NCBI GenBank assembly: GCA_009760855.2
Contig: WPIO01000060.1
Coordinates: 1,357,501 to 1,421,500, forward strand
DNA from: Cristatella mucedo
Taxonomy: Eukaryota > Bryozoa > Phylactolaemata > Cristatellidae
Direction: 5' to 3'
DNA: 64,000 nt
In this document: piece by piece, positions 1 to 12,231 of the stretch
Layout of the letters: each line of letters starts with the position of its first letter
Numbering within the stretch: position 1 is the first letter of the stretch
The notes under the pieces: generated by a model
Seen by the model: only the letters and a program-made list of their open reading frames with translations
The model's database searches: none
Told to the model about the DNA's origin: nothing
Position numbers and translations under genes: made by a program

Positions 1-54
1 AAAATAGCCTCAAAGCAACGTGTAGCAAATATTAAATTAAAAAAGTTGCTGATA

Positions 55-1350
55 TATTTCAGTCGGGTATTTAGAGACACCAATCCACTGTTACTGCTCT
101 CCTTTGCCGAACCGAAAACATTCCAAGCAGCAACGAAAAAAGGAATGTCACTGCACTGGCCTTGCTGGATATCTCTGCTGATTTTTACATGATTGATCAC
201 AGTATTATGCTTGACCAATTGATATCAATAACCGGTCTGGCAGTGGCTTACTAGCGCGGTTTAGGTGGTACTTGTCAGATGTTGCTCAATCCATGCCGTG
301 TGTTGGCCAAGTCCCACCACCAGTCCTGTGACTCGTGGATCTCCATAATGGTTCACTATCAATCGCTTTCTTTTCGACGTTTACACTTAGCCAATTGGAA
401 GCATGATCCGAGTCGGTGAGATTGTCAATCGCGTCTCTAGTAATGTTAATAAGGAGTGTTTTCGGTTTAACTGTCAAATTCTGAATGCTTGCCTTTCAAA
501 TTCTCTATGCTTTATGTCGGCATACTTACATAACTCGAAGGATTATAAAACTTGAGTGCTATTAATAGAACACCTCAAGAGAGTTTAAGGACTACGGCAT
601 TGCTCTTTCGCTAGGTGACATTGTTATGCGACTGTCACTACGTGCTTGTAATTGCGGTGTCGTCTTTGACCACTGCCCACATTTTGAAATTTTTATTACG
701 ATTACCTCCAATCAATTTATCTGTAATTTAGATCACTACTGAACCTTCAAATACGATTGAAAACAAGTTATCTATCTCGCTGGTTCTCTCCAGGCTAGAT
801 TATTGCAATCCTCTTGGACTTGGCAATCTAAAAATGCCCCAGTCCATGGTAGCCTGTGATGAACATTGGTGCCAGGCCTGATGCAACATCGGCAAGATTC
901 TGTCATTATTATCCTTTGCTGAATGGACTTCGGTGGCTTCGGATTGATGACGGGTACTGAGTAGGGTTCGGAGGCTTACCCACAAGTCTGGGCCATAGCT
1001 CGGCTCCTTCTTATCCAGCTAAATTGCTGAACCAGTTTTGGTATGCTCCTAATCTAAGAACATCCACTAACAATAAAATAGCTGCTAATTTCCTGCAATT
1101 ATAAGCCGTTAGCGAAACAGGCTTCTGCTCTGCTGGTTCTTGACTGTGGAACTGACTTCCGCGATTTATATGCAACGGCATCTTCTATCCTGCTGCGGAC
1201 TGTGGCCCATCCTTTCTACCCATCCCGAGGTTTTACTTCGTGCTTTTCACTACCTCATCTGCTCTCCTTCCCTCCTTACTCAGCTAAGCATTCCACTTTC
1301 TTGTGGTTTCATGAGATTAAGCCTATTGACTCATTCATGCATACTGAAAG
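55..1350 (+). mobile_element. LINE B fragment (reverse transcriptase to 3' region)
   Basis: Decayed non-LTR retrotransposon. The translated + strand near 160-215 shows the reverse-transcriptase block ALALLDISADFYMIDH, the same block as in the other LINE B copies (ALALLDLSAAF..IDH). The stretch 760-1,350 matches the 3' third of LINE B, including the region read as LLSCCGLWPIL near its end. Many stops and frameshifts make it non-functional. Part of the middle appears to be missing. Confidence 0.7.
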
Positions 1351-1927
1351 CTACTGATTCTATGTGTGGTATAGAAACGCAGCTTGCATTACAATAACTT
1401 GATCCAAGTGGCTTTAACCCGGTACAGAAGGAAATAAATTTCACAAATTTACATAGCGTAGTTTGCCTTCAAGCCCAATGCAACTCCAGCAAGAAAAAAA
1501 ATATGTTTTGCCCATGCAAATCCAGTGGTCGGTGGAACGCCAGTCAAAATTGCAACATTGTGTAAGACCTGGTCACTGCTAGTTACCGCAGATTTGCATT
1601 CAGCTGACTCGAATAGCACAGCTAGCAGCCTATAACACAATATATTCTTAACAGCCATTGATACCCTCGACAAACATTAGCTGATTCCAGTCTCTTTTGT
1701 AGCAGCCGAGCTGGTTTAGTCGGCGCTTTCGGTGCTCGCCTGGGGACCAAAGTCTGGCTGATGCAGAGGGCTTGATCCCCAAGGCATATGTGAGTGCCTG
1801 AATAGAGATTAAGTTCTCTTAGGAATAGAGATTAAGTTTTCTTGGGATGCAATGCAAGTGAATCAAATAAGCAAATGGAGAAGCCTTACTGATGTCATCA
1901 CTGCTTGCAACAGCTATACAAGATCGT
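1351..1927. other. No gene recognised; short duplicated LINE A tail motif
   Basis: No known family was recognised. A 74-residue minus-strand frame (1,449-1,673) ends in a hydrophobic stretch, but it has no recognisable homologue or clear splice sites. At 1,802-1,850 the LINE A tail motif AGAGATTAAGTT(C/T)TCTT occurs twice in direct repeat. Confidence 0.4.
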
Positions 1928-2010
1928 CCAACTCAGGATTTGAACCCACGTCATGTGGAGCGAAGTCGTTAAAAGCAACCACATTACCAAGTGTGCCATC
2001 ACGGCTCACA
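1928..2010 (-). mobile_element. tRNA-derived SINE, head only
   Basis: This matches the tRNA-like head of the SINE seen at 12.2, 16.0, 30.3 and 37.2 kb. On the minus strand it keeps the start GCCGTGATGGCACACT-like and a B-box-like GTGGGTTCAAATCC. The body and tail are not recognisable here. Confidence 0.65.
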
Positions 2011-2299
2011 ATATTGCTAATCATGTTGCTCGCACAGCTGCTGCCTATTTACGTGGGCAACTAGTATCTTCTGCAAAGCCATAAAGCTGTCTATCACACG
2101 TGTGCAGGCGGAAGAACATACAGAGCCAAGAACAAAGGTGCACATGCATTCTTGTACAGTGGCAGTGTTTTGAACTCAAAAGCTCTACTCCTCAGAGCAA
2201 AGTCATGCCAACGCCTGCACAAGCTGCCGAAGTAGCACGCCCAGGCGTTGACGTGGCGAATGAAGAACTCATGGCTAGCAATCTAGATGCATCATGAAC

Positions 2300-2790
2300 A
2301 ATCAAGACTTTCAATCTTATGCAGATGGCATTCGGTTGTACCTTAGCTCCGATCTCACACAAACCTCTCTTACGTCAAAGTCTCTCGACTCCTGAGCCAC
2401 ACGAATGTATGATATCTGCTTATGGATGACAGCAAACGTAGTTCCACTGAATGACGGTAAAACCAACTGACCAGATGTGAGCAAACCAAGTTTGATTCAG
2501 AAATGGCTAAGCTGAAAACTCAAAAAATCAGCTCAGCCAAGGCATCCCCGTATGGCATTATCTTTTAATTCAGGTGTGCTACTCAAAATAAACATCTCGT
2601 TAACTGACTTTATCAGTTCTACAGGCAGGTCTACCTATTGTCAGCTACATAACAGCTAAAATTCCTGTTTCTAAATAGGGCTACTACAGCTAAATTGATT
2701 CGTGCACTTGTGGTTTCCTTTCTCAATGTCTGCAACACATTGCTTGCTGGTCAAATGCTTATGCAATCGGTTGCTTGAAGCTGGATCAAA
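2300..2790 (+). mobile_element. LINE A fragment (reverse transcriptase)
   Basis: A degenerate reverse-transcriptase piece. The + strand reads SYADGIRLYL near 2,317, a decayed form of the catalytic YADD box. It continues into the LINE A region with ATHCLLAG-type sequence near 2,730. It stops where LINE B begins in the opposite orientation. Confidence 0.6.
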
Positions 2791-2792
2791 TG

Positions 2793-3520
2793 TATCTCCG
2801 TCTGTAACTCCACAAGGTCATAAAGACCATTTTACGCAAGAGAGTTGTGTATATCTCGATCACAGCCTAAGCGGCTTTCGGTACAAACTCGGTAGTCAAC
2901 AGACTTCGTCTCTCGCAACAAAGAGAAATTGGGAAGCATTGCAGAGTCAGTACAGCAGTTGAGGTAGTGACTAGCATGGAAGCAGCAGCCTAGGACTGCT
3001 GAAAAAGATGAGCCGTAGTCGGCAGCATAAGACTAGTTGTCGTTGCCTAAGAATTGTGGAAGCAAGTTCCTCAGTCTAGGGCCTGCAGAGCTAAAGCATC
3101 TGTCGCCAACGGCCTTTGAGTGGAAGAATTAAACAGCTAACATATGTCCACATATGACCTGAGGGTGCGAACAGGCTGAAAATGATGCAGCAGTTCAGCT
3201 AAAACAAAGGAGCCAAGCCATGGCCGGCCCTATGGGTCAGCGTAAGTACTTTGCTCTGTATCCGTTGTTCAACCGGCATCTATCCTAGCTCTTTTATTAA
3301 AGGAAACACGTGCTCAAACCTCTGGGACTTGAAGACTAGCCTTGCAGCCATATTCGTTGTCAGCTGCAGAGGCTTAATAGCTTTCTTTGGTCGCCTAGCC
3401 AAAAAGGAATTACAATAATCAAGCCGAGACAGAACTAAGGAGGTAGTTACATTTTTTTAAAAGAACTGTGGGATATAGCTCTTGATCTTGGATAGGGTGT
3501 GGACCTGATAGCTCGGGTCT
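2793..3520 (-). mobile_element. LINE B 3' fragment
   Basis: It begins with the complement of the LINE B 3' terminus (TATCTCCGTCTGTAACTCC) and runs for about 730 bp with strong similarity to 46,292-47,000 and 8,245-8,950. It is 5'-truncated and has no open frame. It lies just downstream (in gene orientation) of the ABCC exon at 3,586-3,846, inside the following intron. Confidence 0.85.
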
Positions 3521-3585
3521 TATATAAATCTAGTATTACTGTTGCAAGTATTTCCAAGAATTATTTCAAATGACGTGGCATTTAC

Positions 3586-3846
3586 CTTTCGATAGATGGT
3601 CGCGCATGACGCAACTTTCAATTTCATGCCTGCCACGTTGCCTGAGAATAAATATGGATGGTGAGTAAGGGCAATGATAGCCGATGTCAAGGCCACGCCC
3701 AGTGCATACATGTATGCCTGCAAAGTCTCGGAGGTGAACTGCAATGACTCGCTTCTGATGCCATCACTGGTAATTGCACTTGCAGACGTTTGGAAGTAGA
3801 GGAGCATCTTGGCCAGAAAAAGTGGCTGAATAACACGCATCGCCTC
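3586..3846 (-). CDS. ABCC (MRP4-like) transporter, exon with TM1-TM2 of first membrane domain
   Basis: A 261-nt exon (87 codons, phase 0 at both ends) read from 3,846 down to 3,586. It starts EAMRVIQPLFLAK and ends GMKLKVASCATIYRK. These are the hallmarks of the first two membrane helices of TMD1 in ABCC/MRP transporters, including the conserved cytoplasmic GM(K/R)(L/I)(K/R)VA..(L/I)IYRK segment. The acceptor is a pyrimidine-rich tract ending TTTCAG, followed by GAG. The donor is AAG followed by GTAAAT. The protein would be a plasma-membrane ATP-driven exporter. The frame is open and joins in phase to the exon at 6,139-6,259. I am confident of the family. The MRP4-like subtype is inferred from the order and wording of the motifs, not from a search. 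Confidence 0.85.
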
Positions 3847-4689
3847 CTGAAACGAATACCAGAGAGTTATCTGCTGATGCATGGCCTGCCTAAATAACCA
3901 CTCTGTGCCCGTAGACAGCTGAGGAAATTAAGGCCCTGTGACTTGAAAAGAAAAAGCCAGCAAGACGTACAGCCCCAATAGCATCCTCTGCACTCCACCA
4001 ACAGGCATGCGTATGCAGAAACTTTAAAAAGGCCAATACTTTCTTGAATTGTATATCTCATGTAGGCCTGCGATTCTGAGTTAGAAAATTGGTCGGCTGA
4101 AGGTGGCAGCTAATTTTTAGAGCTTTAACTATCTTTAGATACAGGGAACCGGTAAATGTTGTAGGCACTCATCCTTTGTTCTAATGTCAAGAGTGTTTTA
4201 GCATTGATTATTTCTTGGGGGATAAGTGCCATGCTACCGTGAATATAAAAAGCTGGGAGACAGATTTATGTGGAGGCGAATACAGGCTGCTGGCTGTCTC
4301 GGCTGGTTGACCCATTAGCTTATTTAGATGTAGTGTAGAAACTGCGAACTGTACAATGGCTTATAGCCTGCAAAACCGCTTGGATAGTGACTGGCCATGT
4401 CATCTATAACAAATAGACATGGCTCCTACCAGCGGATTAGAAAGAGGTCGAGTTATCTTACGTGGCCTTTTAGATGAGTGGGTAAACATTTTGTCATCGT
4501 TAGGGGTATACAGCATGCCCATGTTCTTGAAATGGTTGCATAATTGACTAAATTACTGCAACTTATTAGCATCGCACTTGACTAATATCAGTGCAATTTA
4601 AGCTTAGTGCACATCCTGTTCAGAAATTGATAAAGCTGTCTCTTAGCTACCTAGACTGGAGTTTCTAGGACAATATGTTCATAATGATA
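3847..4689 (-). other. ABCC intron, unannotated part
   Basis: Intronic sequence between the two ABCC exons. A minus-strand 64-residue frame (3,867-4,061) abuts the acceptor but does not read as ABCC protein and is probably chance. No repeat family was recognised at 4,080-4,680. Confidence 0.5.
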
Positions 4690-4940
4690 GCAATAATAAT
4701 AAAACACTTGACAAAGCGCCCTCGGAGAACTCATTTATCTTTCTAGGGTCTTTAAATTTGCTACAAAGGAAACACAATCGAATGGTGAGTTGTATCACAA
4801 CATGAATAACATGGTAAGGGGGGACATGCACAGTGTCAGCATGCAAGTTTGATTAGTGGCAGAATTCACCAGTGTCAGCACGCATAGGCATATAAGAAAG
4901 AATCAAAGGGACACTAAATACTGTCATAAGACGATTCCAA
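4690..4940 (-). mobile_element. LINE A 3' end fragment
   Basis: This carries the complement of the LINE A 3' UTR. It starts with an AATAATAATAA tail, then the ACTTGACAAAGCGCCCTC block, and the CAGTGTCAGCATGCA and GTCAGCACGCATA blocks shared by all LINE A tails in the window. It is short and non-coding. Confidence 0.8.
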
Positions 4941-6138
4941 TATACCAGCTATTGCGTTCACAGTTTCATTTCACCGACAGAAAACTGAAGCCCGTTGAAA
5001 ATAAATTCAGGCCGTTGTTTTTCTCCACTTTTGGTAAGTAATGTTGCCGTGACATATTCTATTGTTCTTTCGCGACGAAACCAGAATACGTGCAATATAT
5101 TCTCCTAGATAGTTCCCTAGCAATACAAGTTTGTGTACCCACGCGAGAAGAATAATATATACATTGCATTCAAAATATCACTCTCAGATAGCTCAATCTA
5201 TTTCTAGGTTTACACTTGCTGTATGAGATCCGAGCAAAACAAACTTCATTCCAAGAAGCATATTATTTCTGGAGTTGATTTTGCCATAGGAGCTTATACA
5301 AATCTTAGGATTGGCTATTTAAGAAGAGCAGCTGCTCTGAACGGTTCCGATATGTTCTCCATGTGATGTAAGACTTGAGGAAATATACCCTAAGTCATAC
5401 CCTAATGATACGTTACGGTAGCTCCAGAGCCTATAAACTTATTGGACAACGGATGAGTCAGTTCCGCTGCACAATATTGGTGGACTTCTATTGGTCGAAT
5501 AGTGCAGACATCAATCATTTTTTTCCGATTTCAGATATAGATCCAATACTCGTCCGGCTTAATTAAGGTTTGATATATACCTAAATACTGCAAGGACAAA
5601 AACTCACTGGGAGTTTTCTCTGTTATCTTACAAAGCTTAAAAGCAAAGTTGCTTTAACTTCAATAAATTGCTATAGGTGAGTTCTAAATTATAAAAATTG
5701 TGAAAATTACTAATCTTGAAGGAAATATTGAGGTTTCAATAGTGTAAAACTTTGTATCAACTGACCCAAGTTTAGGGTTGATCAGATCCACCATTTGGTT
5801 AGATAAATTCAATCGAACTGACGTAGTACTTGCTATTTAGTTATATTGCACTGTTTTAGCTTCCAGACCTGGGCTGTTGAAGAGAGCTTGTGAAAAATCA
5901 GCTGATACCAACGAAAATAGTATGCACTGTTTAAATGGAAACACACTGGTGTTCTTATTCCGCAGTGAATGGAGCATTGGCCATCAAAGCCGGGCCCACA
6001 TATTAAGCAAATTCAATAAGCCAATAATACTCATTTTATATGCAATCGGAAACGATTGCCATCACCTGCAAATGGCAAATGTAAAATATAGCTCAGGAGA
6101 GCTGGAACTAATCTATTGCCTTGACGTGAATATATTAC
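4941..6138 (-). other. ABCC intron, no feature recognised
   Basis: AT-rich sequence with only short chance frames. The plus-strand frame ending near 6,146 is antisense to the neighbouring ABCC exon and is not a gene. Confidence 0.5.
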
Positions 6139-6259
6139 CTTTATAAAAGCAAGTATACCACTAAACACCAGACTCCACTTTATGCAGCTGAGCAACGCTC
6201 GGATGTAGCTTGGCTTCTGGCCGGCTTTGTGCTTGGCAATGACTTCTTTTTTCCATTCC
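6139..6259 (-). CDS. ABCC (MRP4-like) transporter, linker exon leading into TM1
   Basis: A 121-nt exon (one base plus 40 codons). The minus strand reads EWKKEVIAKHKAGQKPSY and then continues into a hydrophobic stretch, LVFSGILAFIK, that enters the first helix of TMD1. This is the ABCC linker pattern (W-[DE]-K-E-V ... KPS followed by a cationic helix). The acceptor is TTTTTGGCTTAG before GGAATGG. The donor is AAG followed by GTAATA. Phase 2 at the 5' end fits the exon at 15,420-15,530, and the join completes a lysine codon. Phase 0 at the 3' end fits the exon at 3,586-3,846. The triple agreement of phase, order and family makes this very likely a real exon. The intron to the next exon is about 2.3 kb. 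Confidence 0.85.
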
Positions 6260-6984
6260 CTAAGCCAAAAAGTAGCGATGCTGTAATCATTAAGGCAGTC
6301 GGAGCTTTCTGAAATAAATCGATCAGTATCTCAGCATTACAATGGTGTTTTTCGCATATTGTTAGGCTAGCATCCACCCCTACGAGCAGTAACTACCAGT
6401 TGCAGAATTTAATTTATCTGTGAAAAAGTACTTCTGACAGGATACTGAAAATGAAAAAGCTGCAAATTGTTTAAGAATATTCTATTTCTGATTGATCATA
6501 ACACGAGAGCAAATTACCGGCCCCTTTGACATCTGTTGAAATGCTGGCAGCACTAAGACTAAAGCGTGCAGGACAAAAGCGTGCAGGACAAAAGCAGCCA
6601 ATTGTGTCAATCCTGACAAATGGGCATGAGACTAATGCAAGCAACGATAATCCTATATTTATAAGCATGAAATTTAATTTATTTAACTGTTCGGTCGTCG
6701 TTCTGACCCATTAAATGTATTCCAAAAAACAAATAATTAATCGTACTGCTATTTTGGAAATAATAATAATTCGTCCACATTTTGATTGCATTAAAATTGC
6801 AAGCTCTGAGTCCGGCAAATATTGCTTCAAGGAAGCCAGTCAGAATGCCTGCCCGACCATATTTGCTGGACAGCAGCTAATAAGATGCTTGTTTGATGTC
6901 TGCAGCCCAACTTTTACCACGGCAGCCCGACTTAATGCCTACCTTGGAATGCTAGCTCAATGTGCATCAGACCAGATAACGATC
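6260..6984. other. ABCC intron; small 15-bp direct repeat
   Basis: No known element was recognised. At 6,564-6,593 the 15-mer GCGTGCAGGACAAAA is present twice in tandem. Frames on both strands here are short and unsupported. Confidence 0.45.
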
Positions 6985-8240
6985 TCGATCTGCATAGTTT
7001 TCACCGACACCAGGCTGAAATTGACTAACAGCCTGACTAAAACCGGCGCCACTTCGTCGGGTTGGTCATTAATTTATATCACTCGATCGCTAACAATATG
7101 AGGATAAGTCGCCATTGTAGTCTGCTTTATCCTCTATGACAAACCGTTTGCAATTCCCTCTAGGCGGTCTTTCGAATCTCTCGTTTTAAAATCTTCAAAA
7201 AACATGCTATCTATAGTGACATTAATCTATTGCTTACCAGGAGCACAGTCTTCTGGCATCACAAATTCAATTCTGTGCAGCAGATATCAATCTTTCCTCA
7301 TTATGGGTGATTACAACGTTCATTTTGACGACTTAAGCAATGCATTATGTGCTGAACGTCTTGTATAGACTGACACCATTACTCTTGTGGCTTGTTCGTG
7401 ACCCCCACTCACGACAAGCGTCATGCACACTGTCAAATATTATCCCACAAGTGTAGGTTGTCCCTCGCTATTAGTACCGAATGTTGCTTATCAGATCGTA
7501 GGCCAATCCTGTTCAATCTAAATTTCAGCGCCCTCCTTCGCACCCAAAATTATTCAAGAATCTTGAAGCATTAAGAGCCATGACGTCGACGATGCCAAAG
7601 CTAAATAAATCTCCTTCACCCTTGCTACTAAAGTCTGTATCCGACCTGTCGTCATTGGAAGAATGCTACAACAGGTCAGTTGCTGATGTGCCTTATGGGT
7701 TTGCACTGCTGAACGAACATAATGTACGCTCTCACCAAGATGGCCTACGGTCTACTGCGGACTTTAAGCCAGCTGTGTAAACTAAGCCCAAGATTGAGGA
7801 AGCCAATAAAAGCTAATGATTGACTGTCAGGCATGCAAAGAATACTACAAATAATACCACCGATCCACGCAAATCCCAAAGGTAGCTTTTAAAAAGTATT
7901 GTTGAATCACAGACAAATCATACAAAAATTCTGATTTCTACTATCAGCCTACTATTTAACTGCTCCCACGTTAGCTTCTGAGCAACTGATTCTTAAGGTG
8001 ATACATACAATCGCTTCTCTATCTTCATTGTCAGCCACATAGCAAATATAGGAGTGTCTATCCCTAACGTTGCAGCACTTCTATTGAATTCTTTTTCCTC
8101 AATTACTTTATCACAGGGCTCATGTTCACTAATTTCGTTAACTTCCTGGGTAACTACATTCAAGCAGTCCACGTCCACTGTTTTATTTTTACGAGGCATA
8201 GTTATACTGCTGCCGTGCATAACAAGCCAACTGAATGCCT
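6985..8240 (+). mobile_element. LINE A fragment (endonuclease to linker)
   Basis: Degenerate apurinic-type endonuclease region. The + strand reads LIMGDYNVHFDDLSN at about 7,300-7,345, matching the EEP-endonuclease box (GDFNIHFD) seen in better copies. Downstream, 7,580-7,780 matches the linker between endonuclease and RT. Stops and shifts are frequent. It ends head-on against LINE B at 8,245. Confidence 0.7.
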
Positions 8241-8244
8241 AATT

Positions 8245-10940
8245 TATCTCCGCCTGTAACTCCACAAAGCCACAAAGAATGTGTGGCTATTAGGCAGGAG
8301 AGCTTTGAATAGCTCACTCACATCCGACGCAGCTTTTGGTGCCCATTCGGTTACCAACAGACATCGTCTCACGCAACAAAGAAAAAATGACAAGTGTAGC
8401 AGAGTCAGAAAAGCAATATAAGTAATACGTAGCATGTAAGTAGTGACTCGTGACCACCGAAAGATTGTGCCGTAGTCTGCAGCAGGAGAGTAGTTGTTGT
8501 AGCCTATAAATCGTGAAAGACAGCTCCACATTCTATAACCTGAAAAGCTAAAGCTTCTCTGTCCAACAGTCTTAAGAGGAGGAATAGAACAGATCATATA
8601 TTGTCAATACAGTACCTGAGAGCACGAGATGGCTGCAAGTAGTGCTGCAGTTCAGCTAGGTTAGGAGGAGCCAAACCTCAGGTCGCTGGTCATGTGGGTC
8701 AACATAAGAACTTTGCTCAGTATCTGGATAAACGAGCAGCCATCCTAGCTATTTTAGCAAGGAAGACTCGTGGTCAAACCTCTGGTATTTGCAAACTAGT
8801 TCTGCAGCCACAATCATAGCCATCTGCAGTGGACTAGTAGATGTTTTTGGTAGCTCAACCAAACAATAATTAAAATGATCTAGCCGAGATGGAAGTAAGG
8901 AACTTGTTAAATTTTGTTCAGGCCACTGTGAAAGACAGCTCCTAATTTTAGTTGGGGATTGGAAGTCATGGCTAGCTGTGGAAGCAATCTTGTGAATGAA
9001 GCTTCATAAATTTGGCTGCTTTTGAAAACTACGCCTAAATTTTGAGCACGTGGTGATGGTCGCATAACAGCATCAAAACTTTTTTGTCCACCCACGTGCT
9101 TATGGTGCCCTATGTGCAGGAGTTAAGTTTTTTGTCGTTTAGTTTCAAGAAAGAAGTCCGGTATAGAATGTCGGCAACGCATACATTCAGTGTATTCGCT
9201 GCAACATCATATTCTAAAGTTTAAAATGGAAAATACAGCTGAATGTCGTCAGCATAAGTGATACCTTATTCCACGGGCCTTCATCACTTTTCTTAGAGGT
9301 CAAGTATAAATGGAGAACAGCAAGCGACAGAAATCGGACCCTTGATGGACTCCATCGGTGAATGGCATCGTGGGTGAGACCTGACCCACACCTGAAACGG
9401 TCTGAACGCGATCAGACAAGCTAGATTTAAACCTAGCGAGTGCCTCGTCGGCCACACCGATCGTTTTTCTCGTTCTTTCATCTAGGATATGGCGATCGAC
9501 GATGTCGAAGGCAGCTAATAGATCTAGCAGAGCTAGAGCAGTGACATTCCCGCCATTGTTGCTGCACAGGATGCGATTGTCAACATGGAGGAGAGCAGTA
9601 TCCGTAGAGCGATGCCTCTTGAACCCCAAATGAAATGCCTTTGACATTTCATTCTTTTCATTTTAAGCAACCAGCTGCTTAGCGACATTTGTTTTAAGAA
9701 TTTTTGATTAAAATAGAAGAGAGGAAACTTTGTGGTAATTTATAAGGAATCGGAATCTAATCCAAACTTTATAAGTATTTTTTAACGATTGCCGATTTGA
9801 ATTACTTGGCTGCAACCCATTTTTCCAGAGAAGTACTAAAAATCACGGTTATGGCTAGGCAAAGTTGGTCTGTCAGTAAAGACTGTGGTGATAGGGTATA
9901 AATGTTTTGGGAGACAAGCTATTTTTACTAGACCTTATTAGGGTAACTAAGCACGAAGAAACCTCCTAAATACCCTCTAAGGAAGGTCAGTGGTAGCGAT
10001 TACAAAATTGCTTTAGTCGGAGTTGGCTTTAGGGAGGCTCAAATGTGCACAATTTTGACAGTAAAGAAGGCTGACGACTTTTTCATTTGAGCTAATAATA
10101 TTCAGCTATTCTGAACTCCCAGAATGTTTCAGGTCTGACTAGCAGGACTTCAGTTTCCGACTGTCAAAAGAAGCCCCGGATTTTTAGGATTCTTCGAAAT
10201 TGACTGGATCTGCACCGGACTTCGATTTTTTAAAGCGATATCTAATCCTGTGCTTAACAAGGTGAATCTTTTGAAGCGTTTTTTCTAGATTGAAAGGAAT
10301 CTCCACGAATCTGTACACGGATAAAATGAACAGGAGCATTCTTGTCAAGGGTGCTGCCAAGTGTCATGTTCACTGCATTAGTGAGGGTATCGAGGCTGTT
10401 GGTTGAGTCTGGGGGCAGATTAAGAAAACCTGCATCAAATTCACATTTCAGAAACTGTTCATGTTGAATGTTTTTTAAGTTACATTGCTGGAGAAATTAC
10501 ACATTACCCTGCTCGTGCAAGGGAGCGGGAACAGTGAACGAGACCCAAAGATGATCTGAGAGAGTGAGGGGGATCACCGCAAGGTCAGTGGGACAGAATT
10601 CCTCAGTGATCACGAGATTAAGGATGTGGACATCCACGTGGGTGCTATGATTAAGATGTTGGACCGAACCGAAATTCTCCAGACAGGAAATGGGCGTTCC
10701 TGGCTGTTGCTAGTTCTATCAGTCTGAATATTGAAGCCTCTTGCAATCAGTAACAACCTGTCACAAACAAAGATTTTAGTAAGGAGCTGCAAAAACGTCT
10801 CTATAAATAAGTCGCTAGCCTTAGTGCATGTCCCTGCTCCCTTCAAAAGGGTTGTAGTTACTAAAATAATTAGGGAAGCTGGAAATAGAAAAATTCTAGT
10901 CAAAGAAATCCAGAGAGCTTCACCACAGATTCAGTTATAC
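8245..10940 (-). mobile_element. LINE B copy, about 2.7 kb, 3' end to endonuclease
   Basis: Long minus-strand LINE B copy. From the 3' terminus at 8,245 it runs upstream through the RT C-terminal region, a YADD box at 9,245-9,256, and an RT block containing ALALLDLLAAFDIVDRH near 9,500-9,550. It then runs through the linker (10,340-10,500) to the endonuclease box near 10,700-10,760, where LLLIARGFNIQTD stands for the GNFNIHVD seen at 48.8 kb. Frameshifts and stops are scattered throughout. The 5' end is truncated near 10,940. Confidence 0.8.
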
Positions 10941-11029
10941 CGTTGATATTAAAGACAGCCAAAAGATTTTTAGCTGACGATGTGGACTTTTAGATTGAAA
11001 CTCCTAACCTATCAGTAATTTTGAGTATG

Positions 11030-11195
11030 GATTTAGAGCTCATCACTTATAAAAGTAAGAATCGCTTAGGGTATACCTTTAAATAAAACTCGGACCTAGG
11101 TAAAGTCTCTCTGCTTGCTTTGCTTCATTATTCAGCAGCGTTTACCACTATCGATCATCAAGTTCTTTTCTAGTGTTCCTCATGTCGCCTTGGAA
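11030..11195 (+). mobile_element. LINE A fragment (RT core)
   Basis: A short plus-strand piece reading KVSLLALLHYSAAFTTIDHQVLF near 11,100-11,175, the LINE A reverse-transcriptase block (LLVLLDLSAAFD.IDH.VL). It is cut off at 11,195, where a LINE A tail follows in the opposite orientation. Confidence 0.65.
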
Positions 11196-11560
11196 TTACG
11201 GGCACTGTAATAATGATTATAAGAATACACTTGATTAAGCATCCTTAGAGGATTCAATCTCTTTCTTGGCGGTTTACATTTTCTGCAAGGAAGCGAGATC
11301 GAATGGTTAGTAGTAGCATGCTTAATAAACAACGAGAATAGAATGTTTTGGGGTGGCATGCACAGATTCAGCATGCACACGTGGTTAGTGGCGGCATGCA
11401 CAGTGTCAGCATGCATAAGCACATAAAGGGCATATCACAGGGACCAATTAAATGCTGTGATAAATATTTGATTTTCTAGTTTCTTTTAAAATGTGGTCAA
11501 GTTATGAGATGTCGTTAAGCATGTCGGAACTGGGTTTAAAGTTTTGGGAGCATGCCAACT
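11196..11560 (-). mobile_element. LINE A 3' end fragment
   Basis: Complement of the LINE A 3' UTR and last codons. It shows the TTGATTAAGCATCCTTAGAGG, CAGTGTCAGCATGCATAAGC and GGGACCAATTAAATGCTGT blocks in the usual order. It is joined at 11,560-11,575 to LINE A endonuclease sequence in the opposite orientation. Confidence 0.8.
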
Positions 11561-11574
11561 AAACGCAATTTTTA

Positions 11575-12230
11575 AAAGCATACGAAATAAATACAAATCA
11601 GTGGTCCTTCAGCGTACTACTAGCCCGGAGGCCAAGCTTTATCTTTCCTTTGAAGTAAACACTCAATCGGCGGAAAATCCAAGTATTACGCGAAGCAATT
11701 ACAGAGAACGACTTCGATCCGTTTGCCTTGACTGAGATCTGGCTAGATTCAATTATTGGCTGACTACAACAGACGCGACACTAACATGCTTCTCCTTTTT
11801 TCTTAACGATAGATCATTCAAAAGTGTTGGTGGCGTCGCAGTTGTCCCCCGTTCCTCAGTCTTTTTTTCAATTCCGTTTGCCCTCCCATGGAATCAGTCT
11901 CTCGAATCAGTCGTTTTTATTTCAGCCCACAGCATGCTGCCGATGGAGGCATTGGATTATCGCTCCAATGTAAAGTCCTCCTTTAACCCAGATTTCACTG
12001 ATCACATTCTGATATTGCGTGATAGAAATAAGTCTTTCTCTCAATGAGTTATATTTGCATTCACTTTTAAAGCTTATTTGAAGCTTCAAGTACGGAATTT
12101 GGAGTGGTGCCTGACTCATTTTCTCTTGTGGCTCAAGTGGATGACCACATGCTCGCATCAACGGTCAGACTCCCGTCGAAATAACAAAAGTAATCTTGTT
12201 GACATTGACCATGCTACCACTGATTACATG
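11575..12230 (+). mobile_element. LINE A 5' segment (endonuclease), inverted against its neighbour
   Basis: Plus-strand endonuclease coding relic. NDFDPFALTEIWLDS near 11,710-11,750 matches the NGLDLLALTETWL block of the family. SVGGVAVVPRSS near 11,825 matches the GGGVAVL box. The frame is broken. Together with the minus-oriented tail just left of it, this looks like a LINE with its 5' part inverted. Confidence 0.65.
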
Positions 12231-12231
12231 A

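Noticed and set aside
5877-6146. Plus-strand frame of 89 codons
   Set aside because: It overlaps the well-supported ABCC exon on the other strand and has no recognisable sequence of its own.
9293-9481. Second minus-strand frame overlapping the LINE B reverse transcriptase
   Set aside because: It is an out-of-frame shadow of the RT block, apart from a short stretch after a frameshift.
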